This document shows, piece by piece, positions 1 through 11,956 of a stretch of 64,000 bases of DNA. The position numbers and the translations under genes were made by a program. The stretch covers positions 10,024,049-10,088,048 of the forward strand of contig CM024760.1 of assembly GCA_014218235.1 (NCBI GenBank). Reading direction: 5' to 3'. A model generated the notes under the pieces. The model searched no databases. It had not been told where the DNA came from and saw only the letters and a list, made by a program, of their open reading frames with translations. Numbering within the stretch: the first letter of the stretch is position 1; the number at the start of each line of letters is the position of its first letter. This stretch comes from Colocasia esculenta (Eukaryota; Streptophyta; Magnoliopsida; Alismatales; Araceae).

Positions 1-54
1 TGGAATGGTATGTTTTGGTATCTTCATTGCTTGTGAAGTTTACTATTCAGGACA

Positions 55-594
55 ATGATATCTTGTAGGTGGATAACCAGATTTATTTGTAGAACTCAAA
101 TGAAGAGTTCTTCTTCCAAATACTCTCCCACCGATGATCCTCGCTGGACTCCATCATCAAGATCTACTTCTCGGAAGCCGTTTGCAGTGGCTCCATGCGA
201 TGGTACTGCGAGAGGTATATCAGGTGTAATAAGTTAAATGCTTTTGTGCTTAGCGCTCGGTTACTGCTCTGCTCAATCCAAGATAACTTTGCCCAGGCCT
301 TACATGTTTCTTATTTTGACTATTTTCATGGACTTTTCAGGGTCACACAAAACACCACCACAGGTGCCACTCGAGGGGGAAACGTTCTACTCCACCTTTC
401 ATGACACACCTGAGCGGAAGAAATTCTCGAAGGAAGAGTGGAAGGCATTCACTAGGCATTGCACAAAAAGGGCCATGGATGAGTTATCGTCCTCCCCTGA
501 CTTCGCCCGTTGGGTAGCTAACAATGCTGAAAGGATAACTGTGACTCCCAACAGCGATAATGCAGAGACAGATCAGCGGTTTCATTGGTTTTAA
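55..594 (+). CDS. 3' end of an unrecognised plant gene (partial)
   Basis: I do not recognise this protein. The last exon appears to be 341-594: it follows a good acceptor (pyrimidine-rich, ending TTTTCAG) and ends in TAA at 592-594. Its frame joins in phase to an upstream exon that ends at the GT donor after base 223, giving a 117-bp intron. The upstream part is open from about base 55 and rich in Ser, Pro and Arg, as in a disordered segment. The last exon looks helical, with a KFSKEEWKAF stretch followed by a conserved-looking HCTKRAMDEL and an aromatic C-terminus (RFHWF). The gene runs in from the left edge, so most of it is outside the window. The left border of the first exon is uncertain because several AG sites lie between 48 and 105. 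Coding status is inferred from phase and composition only. Confidence 0.45.
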
Positions 595-1947
595 GAGGGT
601 AATTAGTTGCATTTACTTGGACTTCCGTGAGCTACCGCTAATCCCGGTGGTCCGGTCCATACAGCCGTGTACATTTCGAGTTGCAGAGCATTCAAACTGA
701 CAGATTTTAGTTTCCAAAGAGACTAATCCAAAGCCGCCTCACATGCTTCCCCCAAACACAATACTGGGTTCTGTGTCGATGTCCCATGTCGCTGGACGAA
801 GACCTCCAAATCCTGGAACCAGGTTCTGAGATTAGACTGGGCGTCAAGCATCCATCAAGAATATCGGATTGGAGAAGCAATTGGAGAGAAACCTCTGTTT
901 CCCTTTAACCATTAGTACCAAGGTGCCAGCGATGCCCTTTTGTATTAAGTTTTGGCATTTCTTGGGGCTGTGTGCTCTTCTTGAAATGTACAATGTGTAT
1001 TTTTTTCCATTGATGTTGTGAAGTGCCGACAGGTGAAGGTCTTATATGGTCTTTATTGTGTTTCTTTCATCCCCTCGAGATAATTGTCGGCATAAGCTTG
1101 AAGTGCCTGTTTGGATTACAAATGGTCAGCTCATGGATTTCACATAGGTTCTGTTTCTCTGTTAACCCGTGGTCTGACACATTTGGATCTATCTCTTGGC
1201 CTTTCTGGGGGGTGGGTTGGGATCCCTGTAGTGGGACTTAGTCATCTATAAGGGGGATGGACTGCTGTAAATTGGTCTCAGGATCATAAGCAGAAGCCAA
1301 TCCACATCCAGCGGCTTGGGGTTTATTCCATAGTTGTTAAGGCCCACTAAGGCTGTGGCCCGCCGTCTTACTACTTAGGCACCAAAGCAAGGCGGCGCCT
1401 AGTTTATGTAACAAAGTATTTGGATATCTATATTTTGTACCATGTATATTCTCTATTGTTAAAATAAAAGTGATACACACAAATATTTAGCGCATGTGTA
1501 CGAAGGTCATATAACGAAGAAATAACAAATATTAATAAAAATGATTAATAATAATAAGACAATCAATTGGAGTTTTAGCATATGTTTGTCAAGTGTCAAC
1601 AAGTCTAAAAATTTTATGTAAGTTGAAATATTGCTAGACAAATGAGAATTCGAGAGAGAGAGAGAGAGAGAGAGAGATAAAGAATGATTAAATTATATAT
1701 AATAAATACATTCAACTATGAAAAACAAAACAGGTGCTGCTGTGGCTCATGAACCATACAGTTGTTTAATTTTATAGGACCATTTGCCGGAGCGACCATT
1801 CACCTTGGCAGTTCTTGTCGCCTAAGCATCACCTTAAAAACAAAAATTATTCTTCTCTCACTTTGTTGCTGTAGTCCACTCGGACAAGCTCCATGTTCAT
1901 CAAACACCTGCCGGGTATTCAGATGGACTCGGGAACTTGATGCCCCT
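595..1947. other. 3' flank and AT-rich intergenic DNA
   Basis: No coding region is supported. The first few hundred bases are probably the 3' untranslated region of the preceding gene. At 1335-1400 a GC-rich stretch with AAGGC/GGCGCC motifs resembles the end of a degraded DNA transposon, and a loosely complementary sequence occurs at 1800-1840. I could not find a target duplication. Confidence 0.4.
1652..1677. repeat. (GA)n microsatellite
   Basis: An uninterrupted GA dinucleotide run of about 13 units. Confidence 0.95.
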
Positions 1948-1956
1948 TAGATCTTT

Positions 1957-2096
1957 GAGAAAGAAGTGCAGTCTACGTGGATAAATTGTCTATAAAAATA
2001 CAGAAGTGTAGTCTACATGGACAAACAACTCATGTGGTAATTTATTCATGTGAACTGCACTTCTGCACTTTTACAGAAGTGCAGTAAACTTTTCTT
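1957..2096. mobile_element. 140-bp Mutator-type MITE with 9-bp target duplication
   Basis: A perfect 9-bp direct repeat TAGATCTTT flanks the element (1948-1956 and 2097-2105). The left end reads GAGAAAG. The reverse complement of the right end (AAGAAAAGTTTACTGCACTT) closely resembles the termini of the MITE at 5252-5414, so the two belong to one family. Several copies of GAAGTGCAG in both orientations lie inside, including a perfect 11-bp hairpin at 2055-2084. No coding capacity; it would need a transposase in trans. Confidence 0.65.
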
Positions 2097-2105
2097 TAGA
2101 TCTTT

Positions 2106-3563
2106 TCTTTCACGGGGCATGCATCGATGGCTGCGAAGACCAGCTCTCGGAGACTTCAACCCTCCCCCAAAGTTTGTGTAACTTTTAGTACCATATGCAA
2201 TATGCAAAAAAAAAAAAAAACATTTCTTTTCTTTGCATTTCTGATGTTTGGTGTACTACAAATTTGAAAAAAAAGAAAGACTGTACTTTAAAAATCATAT
2301 GTTTTAATATATTTTGACTTCTTATTGATCTATGCACTGAGGACATATTGTATCTATCTAATAAAAAGATCAAAGTACATGAGAAAATATAATTCTAAAA
2401 TACATGTTTTTATGACTTCGAGTGTCATGAATAAGAAAACAATTTTTTTTTTGTAATTTCATCACCCACTGAAATTTTAGAAGTTTTAGAATAAAAAAGA
2501 AGCCAGGATTTTGTCACCCAAAATACTGCCAGAGAAGTGGCGACAATATTGATAGATTGCTGTTGATCTTTTGAGTATCCAGCTGATACCGACTCCTCAC
2601 GCAAGTTCCCAACGAAAGGTAAGTGCATTGACTCCGCGTATCCTCTAATCCAATCACCTCAATCACCACTCGGCAGCATCACCATCAGTACCACTCGACA
2701 AAGAGAAAGATTTTGTGCATTTTTCAAAGTATAAAATATCATGTCATCTTATACTTCTCCCCTCTTATTGATAGAAAAGAAGAGAGAGATCTTAATTATA
2801 ACATAGAGATGTTTATTGTAACAAGATTTAACTTATATTATAATAGGAGATAACATTTATTATAATGAGTTACAACTATGTTAAAAGTTAAAAAATAAGT
2901 TAAACATTTGATAGAAATTCTTAATTAATTTGTCATTTTATAAATAATTTTTTAAAACAATATTTTTAAATAAATATTTACCTAAATATGTCTAATTCTA
3001 TCATATTTATAGATATATTTGCAAAACTATATCCGGATAACTTACATAAAATTTCAACTTTTAGGTAAAGATACAGCAACTTACACAAATTTGTAGTAAT
3101 TCACACATATATACTATAATTTATATAAATTTATGTATCTTACACAAATATGTTACAACTTACATAAATTTACTATAATTTACATAAATATATTGTAACA
3201 TATACAAATTTATATAAACACATAAATTATAATATATTTGTGTAAGCTATCCATGTATAGTTTTATAAATATGTTAGATAGAGAAATAGTTTGTAAATAT
3301 TTTATAACTAGACATATGTAGGTCAATATTTTTTTAAATAACATTATGTTATAAATTCCCCATAGACTATACTTATTGTCCAACTTTGATGTGTCTGTCA
3401 TTGTCCTAATTAGCCAATGACATAGTTGAGAAAGAAGACCAAGGTTGAGACTTGAGAGAGTCAAACACTCATCCTACAATATTGCCTCCTAAAAATAAGA
3501 ACCCAAATATGGTGGTAAAACTAGTTCATCTCCACCACACACATAGATATTAAATTACTCCTC
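2106..3563. other. AT-rich intergenic DNA with a foldback repeat
   Basis: No gene is supported. The stretch is very AT-rich with homopolymer runs. An inverted repeat occupies roughly 2920-3370: the sequence around 2965-3050 reappears in reverse complement around 3235-3330. Its centre (3060-3240) consists of degenerate copies of an ACAACTTACATAAATT-like unit. This is probably an old foldback MITE whose exact ends I cannot place. Confidence 0.5.
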
Positions 3564-3571
3564 CTCAGGAT

Positions 3572-4986
3572 CATGGAAGGCAGGATCAGAATCGGGATCG
3601 GGATCGACCAGGCTCGATCCGATCCTGGATCGGATCGGATCGCAAGATCCCATGGATCCAAGGGAAGTCTGGCCGATCCTGGATCGGCCAGTTTATAAAA
3701 TAGTTTTTTTTGGGGAAAATTCAGGAAAAAAACAGAAAAAAAACAGCAAAAAATGAGGGAAAATCTGATAAATTGAAAGAACTAATATTTGCATAAAAAA
3801 CCAATCATACATGTATTCATAATATATGAAACCTAAGATTTTGTGTATTATTACTACTATAATAATACAAGAAAAGTATAAAATATTAAAGACTTAGTGT
3901 ATTATTGACCTGAATACCATTTAAGTAAATGTTAAAATTTGTAATTTTATTTATTTAAGATATTACATGTAAATAAGGAAATATCTCTCATTTGAATCTA
4001 ATAAAAATATCAAAAAAATCACATCTCTTACTAATAAAAAGTCAACTCTCCCATCCAAGAAGAAAATCACAATTTTTGTGATTTTATCAAAGTAGCAACT
4101 TTCTAATCTCTCATAATTTGACATATTTAAAATTTTATAATTCAAATAAGTCTAATAAAATACTAAAAATCTAAAGTCCAACAAAAAAAAAAATCAAACG
4201 TGCATATGACTTCTCTAAGAAGCCGCTCTCCTACTGACAACACTAAGTCTACTTGAGACCTCTTAGGATTTGGTCAAACTAAGCTATCATCACCCAAACT
4301 CATGAGTGTCATGAGTTGGGTGATGGTAGCTCAATTTGACCAAATTCTGAGAGGTTTGGATGATGATAACTTAAGTTTGACCAAATCCTGAGAGGTCTCA
4401 AGCAGATAGACTGTTGTCAGTAGGAGAGTGGCTCCATTGGAGAAGTCACATGCACGTTTGACTTTTTTTACCGGACTTTGAATTTTTAGTGTTCCATGTG
4501 ATTTATTTGAATTATCAAATTTTTAGATAAGCTAAATTACGAGAAATTAGAAAGTTAGCATTTCGCTAAAATCACCAAAATCGCGATTTTCTTCTTCGAT
4601 GGGAGAGTTGACTTTTTATTGGTAAGAGGTATGATTTTTTTGATATTTTTATTAAATTCAAATGGGGGTACTTCCTTATTTACATGTAATATCTTAAGTA
4701 AATGAAACTACAAATACTAACATTTACTTAAATGATATTTAGGTAAATAAGGGGATCCTGACAACCCTGCCTGAAGAGGATCCTGAAGGTAGCCTGAGGG
4801 AATCGACCTAGATCAGTCTGAAATCGGTCGATCCTTGCTTGATCCAGTCGATCCAACTCGATTCTGGCCGATCCAACTAGAATTTTGCCGATTCAGGGAC
4901 TTCCCCCCCATAATCGGATCCATAGTCCTCGATCCGATCCAGGATCGACCGATTCTGGGTTGATCGTGACGATTTTGCCTTCCATG
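3572..4986. mobile_element. 1.4 kb foldback hAT-like element
   Basis: The element is bounded by a perfect 8-bp direct repeat CTCAGGAT (3564-3571 and 4987-4994). Its termini are inverted repeats beginning CATGGAAGGCA on both strands. An 8-bp duplication is the hallmark of the hAT superfamily. Nearly the whole element is one long palindrome centred near 4305 (around ACTCATGAGTGTCATGAGT), with arms of roughly 700 bp; the right arm carries a short internal duplication. Both termini are crowded with GATCC/GGATC motifs, a pattern seen in subterminal transposase-binding arrays. No transposase is encoded. Family assignment rests on the duplication length and is an inference. Confidence 0.75.
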
Positions 4987-4994
4987 CTCAGGAT

Positions 4995-5242
4995 AGGGCA
5001 AAAATATCACAAAGTCCCATCTTGCATTTGCTTGGGCACATGTGTACAGGACCCTGGACGCAAGTGGCGCCCTTGTTTGGACGTGCATGGATGGTCGGCA
5101 GCAGCAAGCTCCTCTGGAGAGCAAGGGGGGAGGAGGGGGAATCCGGCTCCAAAACCAATTAGTTGAGAGAGATGAAGAAGGTATTGTCCTTGTGAGACAC
5201 CACATCCCTTTTATTATGCAATGCTTCTTAAAAATAACTACT
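4995..5242. other. Intergenic DNA
   Basis: Moderately GC-rich sequence between two transposable elements. Overlapping open frames occur on both strands but have no recognisable domain and run into the neighbouring hAT-like element. Nothing is annotated here. Confidence 0.4.
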
Positions 5243-5251
5243 TAAATATAA

Positions 5252-5414
5252 GAGAAAGGTTTATTGCACTTTCATATGACTAGACAATAATTCATGTGAC
5301 ACCCCTCACTTAAAGAGTGAGTAAGTGACAATCTAATTGTTGGATACCACATAAATTTGTTGCCTAATCATATTACATTTGAAGTGTAATATAAAAGTAC
5401 AATAAACCTTTCTC
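5252..5414. mobile_element. 163-bp Mutator-type MITE
   Basis: The termini form near-perfect inverted repeats of about 27 bp beginning GAGAAAGGTTTATTG. A perfect 9-bp direct repeat TAAATATAA flanks it (5243-5251 and 5415-5423). Nine-base duplications and GAGAAA-type ends fit Mutator-like MITEs. It has no coding capacity. Confidence 0.85.
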
Positions 5415-5423
5415 TAAATATAA

Positions 5424-6560
5424 TGGTAAAATCAGTTCATCTCCATCACACACACACACATATTGCATTGGATATACTATATCCATCCCCACATTAATAT
5501 CATATCCCCATAACTACTGTGTACCCTGCATCTTTGTGTTTGCAGGCACGAGAGAGTGGATAATTAGTTTTATGGATCGTAATATTTTCTCAAGCAACGC
5601 TATTTGTATGGCTGATTGAATAAATGATTTATCCGACCAGTCATGTGATTGACTGGTGCGCAGGTGGGGTCTGCGCACCAACCAATGGACAGACAACCGA
5701 GCAAATTATTTGCCCGGCTGTCCTTGCACACAGTATTTCTCTACTTTCTGTAATCAATCGTAATATATATGTTAATATGTGAAATATGTCCATGTGCAAA
5801 TAGTGTTTCCTATATCAATAAAATGCGGTTAAATATATTGAGAGTTGAGACAGAGGCTCGGTACTAACACCTTTTTATAAGGAGAGGTTTTGCTTTGAAA
5901 TTTCAACTTCGGCGGTAGCGTGAGAGAAGAGATTTAATGTGCTTGTAAAGTCGAATATTTTGAGGTTTAAGATGGCTGCATATATAAAATAAAATTGATG
6001 TTAAGAGCATCTTAACTAACCAAACCAGTAGAGTGAACGCTTGGAATAATTCTTTTTTGTCAATTAAAGGGAATACTTGAAATTGTATGCTTGTTGATAT
6101 CCCTGGGAAGAATGCTTAGACCGATGCCACAGATTAAGACTTAATTCAGCCCTCTACGTCCGTCCTTGGTTGATCGATGTTGCTGGGTTTCTGTCCCTGC
6201 ACTGAAGGAAAGGTCGACGTTCTTCTGGAATACAAAATATAGCCTCCAATCCAACTACAATGACAATTTTTTTTTTAAATTGTCCATATGTGTATTAATT
6301 AGTAGATGTAGAAAGAGAAGCTCCAGGTTCTCCATGAGGTACTCGGCTTCTTGCGTCGTCTGTGGTGATATCTCGTCGCCGAGCCTAGCGACTTCTTCGT
6401 CTACTCTGCGGTCTCCTTGTCGGTCCTCCAACGATATCGTCACCGGTCCTCCAGCGATCTCTTCACCAACACTTCGACAGGCTTCGTCGCTGCCTCACAT
6501 GGGGTTATTCTAGGTGTGTGTGTGTGGGGGGGGGGAGGGGGGATGCCGACTGGGCTCCTC
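5424..6560. other. Intergenic DNA with two adjacent hairpins
   Basis: No gene is supported. At 5654-5680 a perfect 10-bp stem TGGTGCGCAG/CTGCGCACCA encloses a 7-nt loop, and directly after it 5687-5722 folds into a second hairpin (GGACAG...CTGTCC). Open frames at 6166-6513 exist on both strands but neither resembles a known protein. A GT/G-rich simple repeat lies at about 6512-6542. Confidence 0.4.
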
Positions 6561-6926
6561 TGTTGTTAAAATAGTGGGAATATGGCATGGAGTATGGTAA
6601 TTCATCATCATATGAAACAGTACAAATCGTATGACAATCACAATAAGAAATAACATTGATGCCGATCATTAGCCTCGGTAAGTGACGCCGACCTTATCAT
6701 CAAGGCTCGGCGATCTGACGACCCCGACGTCAAGGTTCTCGGCCGATCCAAGAACCAAAGGAGACTTGGACGATAAACAGGGTAAGCCTATCTGACTCAG
6801 CGCCCATCAACTCTGCACGCTTGGTATGGCAATGCCCCAGGATCCCGGGACACGACGTCGCAATCTCCACTTATAGCTAGCAATCACCAGCTACAATCCA
6901 GGGGGGTCCCCAGTGATCGCGCCCTC
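6561..6926 (+). mobile_element. Left part of the LTR of a Tat-like Gypsy element
   Basis: This is inferred to be the 5' portion of the LTR that resumes at 15645, because the Angela-type element inserted between them. The interval contains GC-rich, CG-containing sequence unlike the AT-rich flank to its left. The left border is approximate (a TGTTGTTAAAA start near 6561). The link to the right part depends on the nesting model, since only one LTR of the Tat-like element remains. Confidence 0.45.
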
Positions 6927-8434
6927 TGTAAGGAATCGATCAGAGCGCAGCGGAAATGCGATTCCCTCCCGTAGATATCGTTGTCGGTGGTCGGATCGAA
7001 CAGAAAAATAGAGAACCCGCGCACAAGGAGATCCGATCTATACCTTTGCGGGGTTGCGAAACTCCCGAATCTGGGGAGGAAGTGGTGCTGGAGGTGCTGG
7101 TGCTTCAAGCCGTTCAAGTGTCCGGCCTCTAGACGTATCCACGCAAGCTCCGGACGCTAACGGGATCTCCTCGGTCTCCACGCGTCTCCTGGATCTCAGC
7201 TCCACCATCTGCCAGAGAGAGGAGAGAGAGAAGGTGGGGGCGCCCAGGGAGAGAGAGAGGAGGTGGCGGCCAGGGAGAGAGCCTAGAGCTTGGGCCAGAG
7301 TTTAACTCTCCACGTGTATATATAGACTCTGCGATTTTTCACAAAAACCCAGTTAATGTCTATATCGGTCATCCTGCCCAGTCTGCTCGGAACTCTATTG
7401 CATGTGACCCTCTAGGCCCAAGTGCTAGTCTAGTTTTCAGACCATTAAACCTAATAACTCTTTATTGACTTACTGCAATTAATCAATATCTCATATTAAT
7501 TAATTACACAATCAATTATCATCTCACGATAATTGACCGGGCTTCCAATCAAGTTGGGTGCCAAGCAACACCACTTGATCCTGGAAAGTGTTGGGGTTCA
7601 GCAACCCATTCAAGGAACCTTTTGTGTCAACAGATACCATGTGGCTAAAATTTTCACTTGTACAATGCTCCCGAGTGCACTTAGGGTATGGTCAACTGTC
7701 AAATCCTAATACGCGCACTCACTTGGATTAGATGTCGCATAACAATATCAGAAAACTCCTTTTCTGATAAGTAGTCATGCCCTGGCCAGGGACTATCAGG
7801 CATCTTTCCCTAGAGCATTCACTCCCTTATTACCGAGAGCGAGCGATCCCATGTTGACCACACAATCACCTTCGAAGGTATTCCGCTAGATCCGAACACT
7901 TAACTGATTAAGACCCCATGGCTAGAGATCTATAAGTTAAGGTCAAAATCTAGAAGTCCACCGACAAGGTGTCCTTGATGTCTCAGGTCTAAGGACCAAT
8001 CACGCCACTGTGACAATGTATCTAGCTGGTTGACAGTTAGGTAATATTACCATCCAGCGATTCATAACGGATCAGTTCAGTGAACTCATTCTCCAATGAG
8101 CACCTACAGATTCACCTTAGTGTCTCCACACAAGTGACTATGAGACCAGTCACCCTCATCATATGAGCAGGTGCAACCTGTACTAGTCTAACCAGATATT
8201 CGATGTCCTTCTCGAATATCCTCCGACTAGGAACAATTAAGAATATGTGTTTAAAGGACATTAATCTCATTGTTATAATCTCATCATAATTAGTATCCAT
8301 TGCGCATATTCATGGACTTCATAATGAAACGATAAATGAATTACACATAATGAATATAAAAGCCTTATTATTATTATTATTAAATAACAAGATTGTACAA
8401 GTTATGATTGGCTTGAGGACACCCATAACTAACA
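6927..8434 (-). repeat. Angela-type 3' LTR
   Basis: Left long terminal repeat of the minus-strand Copia element, with TG...CA ends. It differs from the right copy mostly by scattered substitutions and one (ATT)n triplet. A TATATATAG box with an adjacent CACGTG lies near 7313-7328, the counterpart of the promoter in the right LTR. Confidence 0.93.
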
Positions 8435-8448
8435 ATCTCCCACTTGGA

Positions 8449-9966
8449 CTAAAGCCAATCACTTTTATGTCTTAAACCCATAGACTCTAGGTGGCGCTCA
8501 AACACAATTTGAGTCAGAGGCTTCGTCAGTTGATCTGCAATGTTGTCAACTGAAGGAACTCTTTCCACCAGTACATCTCCTCTAGTGATAATCTCCCTGA
8601 TCAGGTGAAATCGCCTCAGAATGTGCTTCGACTTCTGATGAGACCGCGACTCTTTCACTTGTGCAATGGCCCCATTGTTGTCACACAGCAATGTGATCAG
8701 ATCAGAGTCACCCGGCACCACACCAAGGTCGGTAATGAATTTCTTCATCCACACTGCCTCCTTGGCGGCTTCAGCTGCAGCAATGTACTCAGCTTCTGTC
8801 GTCGAGTCTACAGTGGCTTCTTGCTTGGAACTTTTCCAGCTCACTGCACCTCCGTTTAAGGTGAACACAAACCCAGATGTAGACTTGCTATCATCTGGAT
8901 CTGACTGGAAACTCGAGTCAGTATATGCCCGAAGTTTCAAGTCCCCTCCTCCATAAACCAAAAATATATCCTTAGTCCTTCTCAAGTACTTAAGGATACA
9001 TTTCACTGCCATCCAGTGTGTTTCACCTGGATTTGCCTGATATCTGCTCGTAACACTTAGAGCAAATGCTACATCAGGCCTTGTACATAGCATGGCATAC
9101 ATGATATACCCTATAGCCGAGGCATAGGGGACTCTATCCATGACTGCCCTCTCTTCAGGAGTCTTAGGAGACTGCTCCTTAGAGAGATTAATCCCATGTC
9201 TCATTGGTATGAGACCTCTCTTGGAATTTTCCATGCCAAACCTTTTGACAATGGTATCTATGTACATGGATTGGGTCAAGCCAAGCATCCTCTTAGATCT
9301 ATCTCTATAGATACGTATTCCCAATACGTAGGATGCTTCTCCTAAATCATTCATGGAGTAGTTCTTTGACAACCAAACCTTTACTGATGATAACATCCCT
9401 ACATCATTCCCAATGAGCAAGATGTCATCAACGTAAAGTATGAGAAAAGTGATAGCACTCCCAGTGATTTTCTTATACACACATGGTTGATCATTCTTCT
9501 TAATGAAGTCATAAGATTTGATAGCCTCATCAAACCTTATGTTCCAACTACGAGAAGCTTGCTTCAATCCATAGATGGACCTTTGAAGCTTGCATACTTT
9601 ATCTGGAAACTCTTTGGATGCAAAACCCTCAGGCTGTATCATATACACTTTTTCCTCAATGTTTCCATTGAGGAAAGCAGTTTTTACATCCATTTGCCAG
9701 ATCTCGTAATCAAAGTATGCAACAATGGCGAGAAGAATTCTGATCGACTTTATCATGGCAACTGGTGAGAAAGTTTCGTCATAGTCAATTCCTTGCCTTT
9801 GACGATACCCCTTTGCCACCAACCTTACCTTATAAGTGTCGATCTGTCCATCTGCACCGATCTTTCTCTTAAAGATCCACTTGCACCCAATAGGTACAAT
9901 ACCTTCAGGCAAATCTAGCAAGTTCCAAACTTGGTTGGTGTAGATGGACTGCATCTCAGAATTCAT
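8449..9966 (-). pseudogene. Copia reverse transcriptase and RNase H (Angela-type)
   Basis: This is the longest open frame in the window, 505 residues. It begins in the RT domain (GCKWIFKRKIGADG near residue 27, then RLVAKGYRQRQGIDY). It contains the catalytic LYVDDILL motif near residue 175, a CTRPDVAFALS segment typical of Ty1/Copia RT, and a C-terminal RNase H (LRAYTDSSF, the STTEAEYIA motif, and DQLTKPL near the end). The stop lies almost against the 3' LTR. RT copies genomic RNA into cDNA inside the virus-like particle and RNase H removes the RNA template. The frame itself is intact, but it is the end of a polyprotein and an upstream stop near 10011 (KTY followed by a stop, then EAVDSL) cuts it off from integrase, so it is annotated as a broken part. 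Confidence 0.9.
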
Positions 9967-11540
9967 GGCATCTCGCCATTTTCCTGACTGAAGACTATCA
10001 ACAGCCTCTTAGTAGGTCTTTGGATCATCATCCTCATTATAAGACATGCCTTCACTGATATGTCCAACATATCTTTCAGGCTGTCTAGGTACTCTACCAG
10101 ACCTACGCTGAATGTGTGTATATTCCTGAACAGGTTCCGGAACCAATGTTTCAACTGGTGGACTTTGCACAATTTATGGATCTAGAACTTCTTCTAGATC
10201 TACTTTACTCCCACTGTCCTCTTGGGTAAGGTACTCCTCTTCCAAGAAGACAGCTCTTCTAGCGACAAACACTCTTTGTTCACCAGGATGGTAAAAGTAG
10301 TACCCAAACGTTTCTTTTGGGTATCCAACAAACCTGCACTTATCAGTTCTGGATTTCAGTTTATCTGGGTCATGTCTCCTCACGTGGGCAGGACAGCCCC
10401 AGATTTTAACATGTTTAAAATCAGGCTTTCTACCCTTCTATATCTCATATGGAGTAGAAGACACAGATTTACTGGGAACCCTGTTCAGTAGATATGCCGC
10501 TGACTCTAGCGCATATTCCCATAGGGAAACTGGTAACTGTGAACGGCTCATTATGGATCGTACCATGTCCAACAAGGTGCGATTCCTCCTTTCCGATACA
10601 CCATTCATCTGTGGTGTATAGGGAGGAGTCCATTGAGAAAGGATACCATTGTCCTTTAAGAATTGTGTGAACTATGTACTTAAGTATTCACCTCCTCGGT
10701 CTGACCGTAGGATTTTAATACTCTTTCCAGTTTGTTTCTCAACTTCATTCTTAAATTCTTGGAATTTCCCAAAGGCTTCAAATTTGTACTTCATTAAGTA
10801 AACAAATCCGAACCTTGAGTAGTCATCCGTGAATGTAATGAAGTATGAGTAGCCACCCTTGGCTTGGGTAGACATTGGACCACATACATCCGAATGTATT
10901 AGTTCCAATATGTCCTTGGCCCTATCTCCATGTCCACTAAATGGAGATTTGGTCAACTTACCCATTAAACAGGATTCACAAGTTGCATATGATTCATAAT
11001 CAAATGGAACCAAGTATCCATTCTTATGCAACTTTTGAACCCTATTCTCGTCAATGTGACCAAACCTACAATGCCATAAGTAGGCAGTGTTCACACTATT
11101 CTTACTTCTCTTAGGAGAAACATCAACATGGAGATTTGCATAAGAAACATCAAGTAGATACAAACCATTTACCAAATTTGCTAAAGCAACTAGTTTATTT
11201 CTCAAATAAACTGAACAACTATTGTTCTCAATGGTAAACTTGTATCCAATTCTGTCTAAACAAGAAACAGAAACAATGTTCTTAATAATACTAGGCACAA
11301 AGTAGCAATCATCTAATGAAAGTAAATCTCCTGAGAGTAACTTGAGCTTCACTGTCCCCACAGTATGTGCAGCAACACTTGCGCCGTTTCCAAGCCTCAA
11401 GTTTACCTCGCCCTTGCTCAGTTTCCTTCTACTTGTCAACACCTGCATATCATTGCAGACATAAGAAGCACATCTAGTGTCTAAAACTCAAGATGTGGAA
11501 TCTCTAAGAGACAAGTGAAGATCTATCATATAGATACATG
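9967..11540 (-). pseudogene. Copia protease and integrase region, broken by stops
   Basis: On the minus strand this encodes the protease and integrase parts of the polyprotein. The protease motif, normally a catalytic Asp-Thr-Gly, reads DTR (Arg codon at 11473-11475), and the preceding Trp codon is a stop (11488-11490). The integrase HHCC-type region reads WHCRFGHIDENRVQKL and CESCLMGKL. The catalytic core contains HSDVCGPM and TFTDDYSRF, and the segment ends at RSDRGGEYLST followed by a TAG near 10674. Homology continues past the stop through GVSERRNRTLLDM to 10174. Several of these changes equal G-to-A on the coding strand, as expected from cytosine deamination in silenced DNA. Both protease and integrase are therefore non-functional. 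Confidence 0.85.
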
Positions 11541-11956
11541 AAGCTTCGCCAAACTTCTACTTCTTCTGAGCCTTCATTGCAAGGTAGTCCTTGCAATTTC
11601 TTTTCCAGTGTCCCTTTTTCTTGTAGTGGAAGCACTCGCCCTTTTCTTCTCCTTTGCTTATGTCCTTCTTTTATTTTTGCTTGGACTGCTTCTTTGCATT
11701 GCCTTTCTCAAAGGCTTGCACTGCTCTCCTCTTCTTGTTGGACTTTCCAACCATGACAATATTGGGCTTTTCCTTCTTAAGGTTGCCCTCAGCAGTCTTC
11801 AGCATGTTCAGCATCACAGCTAAACTCTCCTTCCAGGACATAGGCAATGCACTCAGACCTGAGGACAATCTTCAGGTTCCTGAGCCAATCCGAGTAGTTC
11901 GGGCCTGTCAATTTGTTGGCATCCAGTATGCCACGGAGTGGGTTACCCGATGACAT
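11541..11956 (-). pseudogene. Copia gag remnant with internal deletion
   Basis: Gag starts at the ATG at 11954-11956 (minus) and reads MSSGNPLRGILDANKLTG and then NYSDWLRNLK, a typical Angela-type gag start. After about 45 residues homology jumps to LNMLKTAEGNLKK in another frame, which normally lies well over 100 residues further on. The junction is near 11830 and most of the capsid region is missing. The zinc knuckle follows (ECFHYKKKGHWKRNC), with Tyr (11623-11625) replacing the second zinc-binding Cys. The frame then ends in a stop just after KAQKK. This element could not make a working capsid. Confidence 0.8.
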
